Below are positions 1 to 9,606 of a stretch of 64,000 nt of DNA, one piece after another; position 1 is the stretch's first letter, and every line of letters begins with the position of its first letter. The notes beneath the pieces are model-generated. The model searched no databases, was not told where the DNA came from, and saw nothing but the letters and a program-made list of their open reading frames with translations. Location of the stretch: NCBI RefSeq assembly GCF_038003525.1, contig NZ_JBBOPI010000001.1, forward strand, positions 735,001-799,000. Direction: 5' to 3'. The DNA is from Solibacillus sp. FSL H8-0538 (GTDB lineage: Bacteria > Bacillota > Bacilli > Bacillales_A > Planococcaceae). Made by a program: the position numbers and the translations under genes.

Positions 1-1
1 T

Positions 2-883
2 TTACCTTCTGCACTTGATAATCGTCCGTTAAAGATTGATGAGTTTCAGTCAAAGGTGCAACAGGCTATTTATGTTTCAGCAACGCCGGGACCGTTTGAG
101 CTCGAGCATACACCGGACATGGTGGAGCAAATTATTCGTCCGACCGGTTTACTCGATCCAACCATTGATGTGCGTCCAAGAGAAGGGCAAATTGATGATT
201 TAATCGATGAAATTCAGGAGCGCATCAAGAAAAACGAACGTGTTTTAGTCACAACCTTAACGAAGAAAATGTCCGAGGATTTAACGGATTATTTAAAGAA
301 AATGGGCTTGAAGGTTGAATATTTACACTCTGAAATTAAAACATTGCAACGTATTGAAATCATTCGTGAGCTACGTAAAGGCACGCATGATGTCCTAATC
401 GGTATTAACTTATTACGAGAAGGCTTAGATATACCGGAAGTTTCGCTTGTCGTCATTTTGGATGCAGATAAGGAAGGCTTCCTGCGTTCAGAACGTTCAC
501 TCATTCAAACGATTGGGCGAGCAGCACGTAATGCAAGTGGCCATGTCATTATGTATGCTGACAATATGACAGATTCGATGAAAAAGGCGCTTGATGAGAC
601 AAAGCGTCGCCGTGATATTCAACGGGCATATAACGTGGAACATGGCATTACCCCAAAAACAATCATTAAGAAAATTCCTGAAATCATTCGTGCAACACAG
701 GTGGCGGAAGAGGAAGAAACATATGTAACGAAAGTAACGAAAGGCAAGAAGCTGACGAAGGCGGAGCTAGACAAGCTAATGGCGAAGCTTGAAAGTGAAA
801 TGAAAGATGCTGCAAAGGCGCTTGATTTCGAACGGGCAGCAGAACTGCGTGATACGATATTTGAACTGAAAGTAGAAAGGTGA
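2..883 (+). CDS. uvrB: UvrABC system protein B, C-terminal part (5' end outside window)
   Basis: This is the last 293 residues of UvrB, the DNA-damage-verifying helicase-like subunit of nucleotide excision repair. The frame is open from base 2, so the gene is cut by the window edge and not truncated. Visible are the YVSATPGP helicase motif, the second RecA-like domain ([27 protein letters not shown]) and the C-terminal UVR coiled-coil motif (residues with [12 protein letters not shown]) that contacts UvrA/UvrC. uvrA follows 6 bases later, as in the usual Bacillales uvrBA operon. Confidence 0.97.
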   Translation, partial: LPSALDNRPLKIDEFQSKVQQAIYVSATPGPFELEHTPDMVEQIIRPTGLLDPTIDVRPREGQIDDLIDEIQERIKKNERVLVTTLTKKMSEDLTDYLKKMGLKVEYLHSEIKTLQRIEIIRELRKGTHDVLIGINLLREGLDIPEVSLVVILDADKEGFLRSERSLIQTIGRAARNASGHVIMYADNMTDSMKKALDETKRRRDIQRAYNVEHGITPKTIIKKIPEIIRATQVAEEEETYVTKVTKGKKLTKAELDKLMAKLESEMKDAAKALDFERAAELRDTIFELKVER

Positions 884-889
884 CATAGC

Positions 890-3757
890 GTGAAAAATAC
901 AGAAATCGTCGTGCAAGGTGCACGCGCACATAATTTAAAAAATATTGATGTCACGATTCCTCGCGATAAGCTAGTTGTGCTAACGGGCTTATCTGGATCA
1001 GGGAAGTCGTCACTAGCTTTTGATACGATTTACGCAGAAGGACAGCGCCGCTACGTGGAGTCTTTATCGGCGTATGCGCGCCAATTTCTCGGTCAAATGG
1101 ATAAGCCGGATGTGGATGCCATTGAGGGGTTGTCGCCTGCTATTTCAATTGACCAAAAAACAACGAGCCGTAACCCGCGCTCAACGGTAGGTACAGTAAC
1201 GGAAATTTATGATTATTTACGTTTATTATATGCGCGCGTAGGAAAGCCAATTTGTCCAAATCACGACATCGAAATTAGCTCGCAAACGATTGAGCAAATG
1301 GTGGATCGCCTACTAGAATATCCAGAGCGTACGAAAATGCAGCTACTTGCCCCAATCGTGGAAGGGCGTAAAGGGACGCATGTGAAGTTGTTTGAAGATT
1401 TAAAAAAGCAAGGCTATGTTCGTGTCCGCGTGAACGGCGAGCTGCGTGATCTAGATGATAATATTGAGCTCGATAAAAACAAAAAGCATACGATTGAAGT
1501 CGTAGTGGACCGAGTTGTGATGAAGGAAGGCATTGCCACACGTTTAAGTGATTCATTAGCGGCCGCGTTGAAATTAGCGGAAGGTCGTGTGTTAGTCGAC
1601 GTCATGGAACGTGAAGAACTGTTATTTAGTGAGCATCACGCATGTCCTCAATGTGGATTTTCTATTGGCGAGCTCGAACCGCGTATGTTTTCATTTAATA
1701 GTCCGTTTGGAGCCTGTTCGTCTTGTGATGGATTAGGGATGAAGCTAAAAGTGGATCCGGATTTGGTCATTCCAGATTGGAGCCGTACATTGCTTGAGCA
1801 TGCAATTGCGCCGTGGGAACCGACAAGCTCGCAGTACTATCCGCAGCTATTAAAATCGGTTTGTGATCATTATGATATTCCCATGGATGTCCCTGTACAA
1901 GATATTCCAAAAGAGAAAATGGATAAAATTTTAAAAGGCTCAGGCAAGGATAAAGTTCAGTTCAACTATGAAAATGAATTTGGCAGAACATTTGATAAAC
2001 AAGTTGAATTTGAAGGCGTATTAAAAAATATTGAACGCCGCTACCGCGAAACGAGTTCAGATTATGTTCGCGAGCAAATGGAAAAATATATGGCAGAGCA
2101 GTCCTGTTCGTCTTGTAAAGGTTACCGGTTAAATTCAGAATCGCTCGCGGTGAAAATAAATGACCAACATATTGCGGAAATCACGGCACACTCTATTGTC
2201 GAGTTAACGGCATTTTTCGAGCAGTTAACATTATCCGAAAAGGATGTACAAATTGCCCGATTAATTTTACGTGAAATTAATGAACGCCTTGGCTTCTTAG
2301 TAAATGTAGGACTTGATTATTTAACACTTTCACGGACAGCCGGAACACTATCAGGTGGTGAGGCGCAGCGAATTCGGTTAGCGACACAAATTGGCTCACG
2401 CTTAACCGGTGTGCTCTATATTTTAGACGAGCCGTCGATTGGTCTGCATCAGCGTGATAATGATCGCCTCATTGGTACGCTTCAAAATATGCGTGATTTA
2501 GGCAATACATTAATTATTGTCGAGCATGACGAGGATACGATGCTCGCTGCGGATTATTTAATTGATATTGGACCAGGTGCGGGTGTTCATGGTGGACAAA
2601 TTGTTGCACAAGGTACACCAGCGCAAGTAATGAAAAATAAGAATTCCATTACTGGGCAATATTTAAGTGGGAAAAAATTTATTCCGCTACCGATTGAACG
2701 TCGCCAGTCAGATGGTCGTCACTTAACGATTAAAGGCGCGGCAGAAAATAACTTGAAAAAAGTAAATGTGGATATTCCGCTTGGTCAGTTTATTGCAGTA
2801 ACCGGTGTTTCTGGATCAGGGAAATCGACGCTCATTAATGAAATTTTATATAAATCGCTCGCGCAAAAGCTCAATCGTGCCAAAACGAAGCCAGGTGTAC
2901 ATACAGCGGTGGAAGGCATGGAGCAGCTGGAAAAGGTCATTGAAGTGGACCAATCACCAATTGGTCGTACGCCACGCTCAAATCCGGCCACGTATATCGG
3001 CGTATTTGATGATGTTCGAGATGTGTTTGCGATGATGAATGAATCAAAAGTGCGCGGCTACAAAAAAGGACGTTTTAGCTTTAATGTAAAAGGCGGACGT
3101 TGTGAAGCATGTCGCGGTGATGGGATTATTAAAATTGAAATGCATTTCTTACCGGACGTGTATGTACCGTGTGAAGTTTGCCATGGCAAGCGCTATAACC
3201 GTGAAACATTAGAAATACGCTACAAAGATAAAAATATAGCCGATGTATTAGATATGACGGTTGAGGACGCTGTAGTGTTTTTCGAAAACATTCCGAAAAT
3301 CCATCGCAAGCTCCAGACAATTGTTGATGTAGGCTTAGGTTATATGAAGCTTGGTCAGCCTGCCACAACATTATCCGGTGGTGAGGCGCAACGTGTGAAA
3401 TTAGCATCAGAGCTACATCGTCGTTCAACAGGGAAATCCTTTTATATTTTAGATGAGCCAACAACTGGCTTGCATGCGGATGATATTGCGCGTCTATTAC
3501 TAGTTTTGCAACGCTTAGTTGAGAATGGTGAAACGGTACTTGTCATTGAGCATAATCTAGATGTGATAAAAACAGCGGATCATATTATAGATTTAGGTCC
3601 TGAAGGTGGAGATAAAGGTGGCACGATTGTTGCAACTGGTACACCAGAGGAAATTTGTGAAGTAAAAGACAGCTATACAGGTCGCTATCTAAAGCCGATA
3701 TTAGAGCGTGATCGCCAGCGTATGGCAGATGTGATCGAGAAGGCGACAAAAAAATAA
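890..3757 (+). CDS. uvrA: UvrABC system protein A (excinuclease ATPase)
   Basis: UvrA scans DNA for lesions and loads UvrB. The 955-residue protein has the family length and two ABC ATPase modules: Walker [10 protein letters not shown] near residue 31 and GVSGSGKST near residue 640, with two LSGGEAQR signatures. Zinc-binding Cys pairs are visible (CPQC/CSSC in the first half, CEAC/CEVC in the second). The start is GTG at 890, preceded by AAAGGTG at 876-882. It is co-transcribed with uvrB (6-base gap) and ends at a hairpin at 3762. Confidence 0.97.
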   Translation: MKNTEIVVQGARAHNLKNIDVTIPRDKLVVLTGLSGSGKSSLAFDTIYAEGQRRYVESLSAYARQFLGQMDKPDVDAIEGLSPAISIDQKTTSRNPRSTVGTVTEIYDYLRLLYARVGKPICPNHDIEISSQTIEQMVDRLLEYPERTKMQLLAPIVEGRKGTHVKLFEDLKKQGYVRVRVNGELRDLDDNIELDKNKKHTIEVVVDRVVMKEGIATRLSDSLAAALKLAEGRVLVDVMEREELLFSEHHACPQCGFSIGELEPRMFSFNSPFGACSSCDGLGMKLKVDPDLVIPDWSRTLLEHAIAPWEPTSSQYYPQLLKSVCDHYDIPMDVPVQDIPKEKMDKILKGSGKDKVQFNYENEFGRTFDKQVEFEGVLKNIERRYRETSSDYVREQMEKYMAEQSCSSCKGYRLNSESLAVKINDQHIAEITAHSIVELTAFFEQLTLSEKDVQIARLILREINERLGFLVNVGLDYLTLSRTAGTLSGGEAQRIRLATQIGSRLTGVLYILDEPSIGLHQRDNDRLIGTLQNMRDLGNTLIIVEHDEDTMLAADYLIDIGPGAGVHGGQIVAQGTPAQVMKNKNSITGQYLSGKKFIPLPIERRQSDGRHLTIKGAAENNLKKVNVDIPLGQFIAVTGVSGSGKSTLINEILYKSLAQKLNRAKTKPGVHTAVEGMEQLEKVIEVDQSPIGRTPRSNPATYIGVFDDVRDVFAMMNESKVRGYKKGRFSFNVKGGRCEACRGDGIIKIEMHFLPDVYVPCEVCHGKRYNRETLEIRYKDKNIADVLDMTVEDAVVFFENIPKIHRKLQTIVDVGLGYMKLGQPATTLSGGEAQRVKLASELHRRSTGKSFYILDEPTTGLHADDIARLLLVLQRLVENGETVLVIEHNLDVIKTADHIIDLGPEGGDKGGTIVATGTPEEICEVKDSYTGRYLKPILERDRQRMADVIEKATKK

Positions 3758-3761
3758 TCAG

Positions 3762-3796
3762 AAAGTTTCAAGAGCTCGCATGAAACTTTTTGTCCT
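3762..3796 (+). terminator. intrinsic terminator of uvrBA
   Basis: AAAGTTTCA pairs with TGAAACTTT and is followed by a T-rich run, five bases after the uvrA stop. Confidence 0.85.
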
Positions 3797-3844
3797 CCCA
3801 CCACGTATAATATTTATAGATATGGTAGAGGGAGGAATTTTTTT

Positions 3845-5053
3845 ATGCAAAATGAACGTAAACGTATTTTACAATTAGTTGAAAACGGTACAATTTCAGC
3901 AGATGAGGCGATCACGCTATTTGAGGCGCTATCAAAACAAAAGGAATCCACTCAAACTGTAATGCCGGTCAGCTCAAAGACACAAGAAGATGCGCCGAAA
4001 GTGGAGCAAATTTTTGAAGAAGTGCCAAAAGAAGACCAAACAAGACGAAGAACAACTGGCTTCGAAGAAATTTTCGGACGAGCATTTTCAAATAAAGATG
4101 CCAATAAAAAAATTGATGAATTTATGAGTGATTTAAAAGAGGATTTGTCGCAATTTAGTACACGCATGACAAGTCTAATGAATTCAACATTTACTAAAAT
4201 TAAAGATTTTGATATGGAATTCCCATTCGGAGAAAAAGTCGAATTCGATAAAATATATGCATTCCCAGCCGATGACGTAAAAGGCTTCGAGCTAGAAATC
4301 CCAAATGGTAAAATTTCGGTTGTGAAATCACAGGATGAAACAGTTCAAGTGGAAGCGCATGTGAGAACGGTACGTAATGGTTCGGAAGAAGACACGATCG
4401 AACGCTTTACAAATGAATTCGTAACATTAAACGATGGCAAATTATCGATTATAACGGATGAAAAATTAGCGCAAGTAACGGTGCGTTTAGTTATTCCACA
4501 TAAACATTATGATGTCATTATTGCTCGTTTGCTAAACGGTAGTATTTCAGTAGAAAACGTTGATACGAAGCTATTGAAAGCAAAAACATATAACGGCATC
4601 GTGAAATTAGATGACGTGCAATTTACTCATGCAGAATTGCAATCAAGCAATGGTGTCATTGAAGCACGCAATGTAATCGGTGATGATTTAGAAGCCGAAA
4701 CGGTAAACGGTCGTATTTATATTGATGGTGCATTAAAAGAAGTAGAGGCAGAATCAGTAAACGGCCATGTTGTCGTAACAACAACGAGCACAGAAGCACA
4801 TAAAGTTAAAGCGCGTACAGTGGCAGGGTCAGTTGAACTATATGTACCTAAAACAGTTGCGCTAGACGGACAAGTTTCTTCTAACTTCGGGAAAGCAGAT
4901 GTAGGTTTACATGATGTTGTGCTGCATGACGAGGAAGAGCAGTTCTTATTAAAAACAGTACGCTTTAATAAGGCACTCGAAAATGCAACATTATTAAAAT
5001 TAGTTGGGGAATCACGAACAGGCACGGTACTTGTTCGATATACAACAGATTAA
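3845..5053 (+). CDS. yvlB: YvlB-like DUF4097 protein
   Basis: A 402-residue protein. Residues 1-28 form the short N-terminal helical segment typical of this family (RILQLVENGTISADEAITLF). A charged linker follows, then a long beta-rich DUF4097 region from about residue 140 with repeated strand-turn units (NGKISVVKS, NGSISVENV, NGRIYIDG, NGHVVVTT). No signal peptide or membrane span is visible. In Bacillus subtilis yvlB also follows uvrA, supporting the name; its function is poorly known (envelope-stress-linked operon in B. subtilis). A TATAAT lies at 3806-3811 and a GAGGGAGG ribosome site at about 3827-3834. The gene's terminator is split by a mobile-element remnant (5083-5990). Confidence 0.85.
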   Translation: MQNERKRILQLVENGTISADEAITLFEALSKQKESTQTVMPVSSKTQEDAPKVEQIFEEVPKEDQTRRRTTGFEEIFGRAFSNKDANKKIDEFMSDLKEDLSQFSTRMTSLMNSTFTKIKDFDMEFPFGEKVEFDKIYAFPADDVKGFELEIPNGKISVVKSQDETVQVEAHVRTVRNGSEEDTIERFTNEFVTLNDGKLSIITDEKLAQVTVRLVIPHKHYDVIIARLLNGSISVENVDTKLLKAKTYNGIVKLDDVQFTHAELQSSNGVIEARNVIGDDLEAETVNGRIYIDGALKEVEAESVNGHVVVTTTSTEAHKVKARTVAGSVELYVPKTVALDGQVSSNFGKADVGLHDVVLHDEEEQFLLKTVRFNKALENATLLKLVGESRTGTVLVRYTTD

Positions 5054-5124
5054 GATAAAAACGGACTCGCACATGCGGCAAGCACTGAAAAACTTACATT
5101 TTTAAAATGACCAATCTTTTTCAG

Positions 5125-5628
5125 TTAAAAATAAGGCAGTTCCTGTTCAATATTGAACAGGAACTGCCTTATTTCTTTCTCTATTCCGTACTCTTTTTCA
5201 TTTAATACCTTTAATGGTTGTTTCAGATTGACAGCGAATATCGTTGTGGCACCTTGAATTTCCATGCCAAATAGACCCGCAACCGATGCCATATCGTACC
5301 CGTGTCCGTTTTTCAATCCACTATTTATTCCTCGCTTCGACTTTGCTACGATTTGCGGCTAATGGCTTAAATGATTCCGTATTTTGAGCGTGCCACTAAG
5401 TCAACGTCCGATACATCATGAATGGTTTTATTAATAAGTACTTAAACATACGGATTGGGGGAATCCCGTTACGTCCATTGTCTAAACAAGAGTTTGTTTT
5501 AACTCGTCTAAAATGAATGAAAAATCAACAAGTTCATCGATTTGGCGAAGCATGTGATCTTTTGGCACGACAATCTCATAAATCGCCATAAACGGGATTA
5601 AGTTGAGTGTTTCTTGGTTTGAAATCAT
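5125..5628 (-). pseudogene. IS1182-family transposase remnant (N- and C-terminal ends joined)
   Basis: Read on the minus strand, it starts MISNQETLNLIPFMAIYEIV and continues through an N-terminal region ending, after frame changes, in DVSDVDLVARSKYG. It then jumps to a C-terminal stretch with KNGHGYDMASVAGLFGMEIQ and a final basic segment. The central catalytic part (well over 200 residues in intact relatives) is missing, and at least two frameshifts are present. The copy at 35462-35861 has the same join. Confidence 0.65.
5130..5172. terminator. perfect hairpin with flanking A/T runs
   Basis: AATAAGGCAGTTCCTGTTCA is followed by its exact complement around a 4-base loop and TTTCTTTCT. It lies at the 3' end of the transposase remnant inside the element and could stop transcription from either side. 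Confidence 0.6.
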
Positions 5629-5721
5629 CGGGAGTATCACCTGTAATTCGTTCCTTTTAGTAGACAAGAAAATCACTCTTTTTTGAAAAGAGAATGAACC
5701 ACTCATTCTTATCAGATACAA

Positions 5722-5964
5722 GTTGATTGGAGTGGAGGCGACGACTTCTAGGGGATTAGCGAGCAGCTTGAGACCCTGGAATGAGGCCAACACGATGTTG
5801 GTCACAAAGGCGTTGCCACAGGACGTGGCGTACTTAGCCTTTGTTCCTTTGTTACCCGGAAGCGGCTCAAGGCTCGCCCCCAGAAAAGCGTTCGCCGCAA
5901 CGGAAATCAACGACATCGAAGAAAAAAGCCAGTTCTTGAACGATGTCTCGTTCAAGAACTGGCT
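5722..5964. repeat. palindromic repeat type II (copy A) with terminal hairpin
   Basis: The repeat runs from TTGATTGGAGTGGAGGCG to GGAAATCAACG, followed by a hairpin at 5927-5964 with arms AGCCAGTTCTTGAACGA. It matches copies B (15778-15959, opposite orientation) and D (35147-35327, opposite). Its apex is replaced by a 63-bp module at 5785-5847. Apparent reading frames here are repeat artefacts. Confidence 0.8.
5785..5847 (-). repeat. 63-bp nested module, copy 1
   Basis: On the minus strand it reads GGAACAAAGGCTAAG... to ...GTGTTGGCC. It differs from 23887-23949 at 2 of 63 positions. It contains two small hairpins (GCCAC/GTGGC and CCAAC/GTTGG) and sits at the apex of palindromic repeat A, where copies B and D have a short CTGAGCGCAGCGAGG-type loop. 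Confidence 0.75.
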
Positions 5965-6018
5965 AAACTATTTTTTAAACTTTTTCAGTGCCCTCGCACA
6001 TGCGCAATCCGTTTTCTT

Positions 6019-6093
6019 TATGTTATAAACTTCCAAATCACATAATAATAAACATCATATCGTGCTATTTCGGGGCGAGAAGTATCTTTCAAC
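6019..6093 (+). repeat. terminator-associated two-hairpin repeat, copy a (degenerate)
   Basis: It starts immediately after the right half of the split yvlB terminator: TTATAAACTTCC, then ATAATAAACATCATATCG, then GGGGCGAGAAGTATCTTTC. It matches the consensus seen best at 28758-28839. The rest of the gap to ftsE (6094-6360) is AT-rich, with a possible TATAAT at 6309-6314. Confidence 0.5.
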
Positions 6094-6360
6094 CGTTTAC
6101 ATAAGTTATTTCGACTATTACATGAAGGAAAGAAGGAATTTACACGAACTATGAGGAACTATAACCTAGAAGGATTTGTTCACAAACGTAAAATAGTCAG
6201 AAAACTCTTTTTTTCGAAGGGTGTAAAACATGTGAAAATAGGCATGTATTTAACGAATTTAGCCAAATAATGAAATGAAAATGTAATAAAACCAGCGATG
6301 CAAAGTGCTATAATGATAAAGAAATAAAATATCTATTCATAGAACTTAGGTGGTTTAGTC

Positions 6361-7047
6361 ATGATTCAAATGAATAATGTAGTAAAAAAATACCCGAATG
6401 GTGTCGTTGCAGCAAACGGCATAACGGTTGATATTAAAAAAGGTGAATTTGTTTATGTTGTTGGTCCTAGTGGTGCTGGGAAGTCAACTTTTATAAAGTT
6501 AATGTACCGTGAAGAAAAGCCAACTTCTGGTGATGTCTTTATAAACGGAATCAATTTAACAACATTGAAAAACAGTCGTGTTCCGCATTTACGTCGACAG
6601 CTTGGTGTTGTGTTTCAGGATTTCAAATTATTACCGAGATTAAATGTGTACGAAAATGTTGCGTTTGCGCTTGAAGTAATTGAAGAACAACCAAAAGTGA
6701 TTCGTAAGCGTGTCTTGGAAGTATTAGAGTTAGTAGGGCTGAAGCATAAAGTACGCATGTTCCCGAATGAGCTATCTGGTGGGGAGCAGCAACGCGTTTC
6801 TATCGCTCGTTCCATTGTGAATATGCCAAAAGTGGTGATTGCCGATGAGCCAACCGGAAACTTGGATCCGGAAACGTCTTGGGAAATTATGAATATTTTT
6901 GAGGAAATTAATGCGCGTGGCACAACAATTGTTATGGCAACGCATAACCGTGAAATTGTAAATACGATTCGTAAACGTGTCATCGCGATTGAGGGCGGCA
7001 TGATTGTCCGTGATGAGTATGGAGGTGACTACGGTTATGAAGGCTAG
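6361..7047 (+). CDS. ftsE: cell division ATP-binding protein FtsE
   Basis: The 228-residue ATPase powers the FtsEX complex, which controls peptidoglycan hydrolases at the membrane. Visible: Walker A GPSGAGKST (about residues 38-46), the LSGGEQQR signature and Walker B VVIADEPTGNLD. The start is ATG 6361 with TTAGGTGG upstream; TATAAT at 6309-6314 may be its -10. The end overlaps ftsX by 11 bases, so the two are translationally coupled. Confidence 0.96.
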   Translation: MIQMNNVVKKYPNGVVAANGITVDIKKGEFVYVVGPSGAGKSTFIKLMYREEKPTSGDVFINGINLTTLKNSRVPHLRRQLGVVFQDFKLLPRLNVYENVAFALEVIEEQPKVIRKRVLEVLELVGLKHKVRMFPNELSGGEQQRVSIARSIVNMPKVVIADEPTGNLDPETSWEIMNIFEEINARGTTIVMATHNREIVNTIRKRVIAIEGGMIVRDEYGGDYGYEG

Positions 7048-7933
7048 AACAATCCGTCGTCATTTCAGAGAAAGCTTTAAGTCACTCGGCCGTAATAGCT
7101 GGATGACCTTTGCATCCATTAGTGCCGTAACTGTAACCTTAATACTTGTAGGTGTGTTTTCGGTCATTATGATGAACTTAAACAAAGTAGCTAATGATTT
7201 AGAAAATGATGTAGAAATTCGTGTATTAATTGATATTATTGCCGATGAAGAAGAAGCGAAATTGGTAGAGAATCAGCTGCTAGATGAGATCCATAGCTTG
7301 CCTGAAGTGGAAGAGGTTGTGTATTCGTCGAAATCTGATGAGCTGGACAAGCTGATTAAAGACTTCGGTGATGAATTAAGTCTATATGAGCAAAACAACC
7401 CATTGCATAATGTATTGTATGTAAAAGCGATCGATCCAAAGCAAACAGCGGAAGTTGCAAGCCAAATCGAGAAATTTGATCATATTAATGAAGTTAAGTA
7501 TGGAGAAGGAAAAATAGAGAAGCTATTTAACTTCTTAGATATTAGTCGTAATGTAGGCCTAATATTAATTTTTGGCTTATTATTCACGGCAATGTTCCTA
7601 ATTTCGAATACAATTCGTATTACAATTATCGCGCGCAGAGATGAAATCGAAATTATGAAGCTTGTAGGGGCAACGAATTCATTTGTTCGTATTCCATTTG
7701 TCTTGGAAGGCATGTGGTTAGGGCTACTTGGGTCGGTTATACCGATGATTGTCGTGACAATTGTCTATTACAATGTTCATAGTTTACTAGAGCCGCGTTT
7801 AAAAGGAGAGCTTCTGCAATTACTTGAAGTGGGTCCACTCATGTATCAAGTAAACGGTTTGCTTATTTTAATTGGTATGGCAATTGGCGTATGGGGTAGC
7901 TTTATGTCAGTTCGAAAATTTTTAAAAATATAA
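7037..7933 (+). CDS. ftsX: cell division ABC transporter permease FtsX
   Basis: The 298-residue membrane partner of FtsE. One N-terminal membrane span (around ITFASISAVTVTLILVG) precedes an extracellular domain that in relatives binds the hydrolase. Three C-terminal spans carry the MacB/FtsX fold. I chose ATG 7037 (MKARTIRRHF) because GGAGGTGACT lies at 7020-7029; the frame opens earlier but without a ribosome site. The hydrolase gene follows 26 bases later. Confidence 0.95.
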   Translation: MKARTIRRHFRESFKSLGRNSWMTFASISAVTVTLILVGVFSVIMMNLNKVANDLENDVEIRVLIDIIADEEEAKLVENQLLDEIHSLPEVEEVVYSSKSDELDKLIKDFGDELSLYEQNNPLHNVLYVKAIDPKQTAEVASQIEKFDHINEVKYGEGKIEKLFNFLDISRNVGLILIFGLLFTAMFLISNTIRITIIARRDEIEIMKLVGATNSFVRIPFVLEGMWLGLLGSVIPMIVVTIVYYNVHSLLEPRLKGELLQLLEVGPLMYQVNGLLILIGMAIGVWGSFMSVRKFLKI

Positions 7934-7959
7934 GTATGCAGTGAAAGGGGCACTATTCG

Positions 7960-9228
7960 TTGGAAAAGCTTAAAACTACACCATTCAAACTTATTACAAC
8001 AGTAATCGCGCTACTATTAGTCTTCCAGGTGCCGGCCGTCTATGCGACAAGTTTGTCTGACCTTAAACAAGAAAAAAGTGGAATAGAACAACAGAAAAAA
8101 GAGCTCAATAAATCGATCGATCAAAAATCAAACGAAATTCAAACAATACAAAATACACAAGATAAATTACTAGCACAAATTCAAAAGCTAGGCGAAGAAA
8201 TGACAAAGACGAATGAGGCAATTGAAGCTGTTATGGCGGATATTGAGCAGGCCAATCAAGAGATTTCAGAGCTAGAAGTAGCTATTGTAGAGCTAGAGCG
8301 TAAAATTGAGCAACGTGATGAGTTACTTAAGGATCGTGCACGTGCTATCCAGGCAGGTGGTTCTGTCGGTTATTTAGACGTACTACTAGGAGCGAATAGC
8401 TTTGTAGATTTCATTGACCGCTTTTCGGCAGTGAGTACGTTAATGGATGCGGATCGCCAAATTATGCGCGACCAAAAAACAGATAAGGAACAGCTGGAAG
8501 AACAAAAGCTTGTCCTTGAAAACAAGAAAAAGAAATTAGTAGAAAACTATACGGAACTTGAGCGTTTAAAGGCATCATTAGACGCACAACAAGCTGAGAA
8601 AGATAAACTAATTGATGAGCTAGAAGCAGAGCAGAAAAAGCTTCGTAGTGATAAGCAACTGCTTGAAGATGAATATTCGGAAGCACTAGAGATTAGTAAA
8701 GATATTCAAAGTAAAATTACAGCAGAGCAAAATCGAATTGCTGAAATTGCACGTCAACAAGCATTACAAAACCAGCAGGCAGCAGGCAGTAACAGTGGCA
8801 GCTTGCCGTCTGTTGCAGCAGGAACGTGGACAAAGCCTACAAATGGTCGATTTACTTCACCATTCGGTTATCGTAATATGGGCTCAGGTAGTGGATTCCA
8901 CTACGGGATCGACTTAGCGAATTCAATTGGTACGCCAATTGTTGCTGCGGGTGATGGTGTTGTTTCCTATGCTTCTGCATTATCTACATACGGTAATGTT
9001 GTTATGATTACGCACTCTATTGACGGTCAAATTTGGACAACAGTTTATGCACATTTAAGTGCCTTTAATGTGAGTGTTGGCGATGTTGTATCAAAAGGAC
9101 AAAAAATTGCCGCAATGGGTAATTCCGGTCGTTCAACAGGACCGCATTTACATTTCGAAATTCATAACGGTCCATGGAGCGGTCAACGTGCAAATGCATT
9201 GAACCCGTTACGTTATATATCTTTATAA
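7960..9228 (+). CDS. coiled-coil LytM/M23 peptidoglycan hydrolase (FtsEX effector)
   Basis: A 422-residue secreted protein: signal peptide (residues 1-29, ending VYA), long coiled coil (about 30-270, rich in Gln/Glu/Lys heptads), low-complexity linker and C-terminal M23 metallopeptidase. The zinc/catalytic motifs HYGIDLA and HLHFEIH are intact. The architecture matches EnvC/CwlO/PcsB-type hydrolases activated by FtsEX, and its position directly after ftsX supports that partnership. The start is TTG 7960 with AAAGGGG 9 bases upstream. Confidence 0.9.
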   Translation: MEKLKTTPFKLITTVIALLLVFQVPAVYATSLSDLKQEKSGIEQQKKELNKSIDQKSNEIQTIQNTQDKLLAQIQKLGEEMTKTNEAIEAVMADIEQANQEISELEVAIVELERKIEQRDELLKDRARAIQAGGSVGYLDVLLGANSFVDFIDRFSAVSTLMDADRQIMRDQKTDKEQLEEQKLVLENKKKKLVENYTELERLKASLDAQQAEKDKLIDELEAEQKKLRSDKQLLEDEYSEALEISKDIQSKITAEQNRIAEIARQQALQNQQAAGSNSGSLPSVAAGTWTKPTNGRFTSPFGYRNMGSGSGFHYGIDLANSIGTPIVAAGDGVVSYASALSTYGNVVMITHSIDGQIWTTVYAHLSAFNVSVGDVVSKGQKIAAMGNSGRSTGPHLHFEIHNGPWSGQRANALNPLRYISL

Positions 9229-9235
9229 AGATATG

Positions 9236-9276
9236 AAAAGACAAAGCTCATTATTTGGTGAGTTTTGTCTTTTTTA
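9236..9276 (+). terminator. intrinsic terminator of ftsEX-hydrolase operon
   Basis: AAAAGACAAAGCTCA pairs with TGAGTTTTGTCTTTT (one mismatch) and ends in a T run, 8 bases after the hydrolase stop. Confidence 0.85.
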
Positions 9277-9368
9277 GTAAGCACATTGCGTCGCTTTATA
9301 TAGATTGTGTGTTAACATTTTGTTATAGCAGGCGCTGTTAAACGTTACTGTTGTTTTATTGGCCTATA

Positions 9369-9453
9369 CAACCGTGCTAAGCGCACAAACCGCATGAGCC
9401 CACTGTAGTGGTCTCCTACGGTTCGTCTTCGCGCTTTGTGCAAGGCACGGTTG
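9369..9453. repeat. isolated 85-bp palindromic structure
   Basis: CAACCGTGC (9369-9377) is exactly complementary to GCACGGTTG (9445-9453). Imperfect pairing continues inward, and a separate CCACTGTAGTGG sits at the centre. It is GC-richer than its AT-rich surroundings and has no reading frame. It lies in the 378-bp gap between the hydrolase and the thioredoxin-like gene. It could be an old repeat or a structured RNA. Confidence 0.5.
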
Positions 9454-9606
9454 CAGGAAGTGTTCACTACTAATCTTTATTTACATAAAAACAACAATGT
9501 TATCTAACATAGCCTAAATGTATAGAAGCTAAATATAGTCCAGTGTTATTGGTTAGGGAAATATTGAGAATTGAAAGAATGGCGTACATATTGTGGAGGA
9601 AATGAA

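Larger units (their letters stand above)
5083..5990. mobile_element. decayed, internally deleted IS1182-type element
   Basis: The 908-bp unit begins CACTGAAAAACTT (5083-5095) and ends AACTTTTTCAGTG (5978-5990), inverted repeats with one mismatch. It is flanked by 12-bp direct repeats at 5066-5077 and 5993-6004, offset by 5 and 2 bases. Inside are a hairpin (5130-5172), a minus-strand transposase remnant with its middle missing (5125-5628), and a GC-rich palindromic repeat plus hairpin (5722-5964). The IS1182 assignment comes from recognising transposase N- and C-terminal fragments. It cannot be autonomous. Confidence 0.65.
5057..6018 (+). terminator. yvlB terminator split by an insertion
   Basis: AAAACGGA at 5058-5065 and TCCGTTTT at 6008-6015 (then CTTT) are complementary. 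They flank two direct copies of CTCGCACATGCG (5066-5077 and 5993-6004). Removing the intervening DNA and one copy restores a single intrinsic terminator 4 bases after the yvlB stop, with an inner CGCA/TGCG stem. The element at 5083-5990 therefore entered the terminator loop. The reconstruction is inference; the arms and direct repeats are visible. Confidence 0.65.

Noticed and set aside
3129-3464. 111-residue frame antisense to uvrA
   Set aside because: Shadow of a strongly coding gene on the other strand; the same applies to 619-954, 12361-12543, 19026-19403 and similar frames.
5723-6028. 101-residue reading frame on the plus strand
   Set aside because: It is a translation of palindromic repeat A; the same peptide fragments recur in frames at 15756-15953 and 35104-35325, which are other repeat copies.
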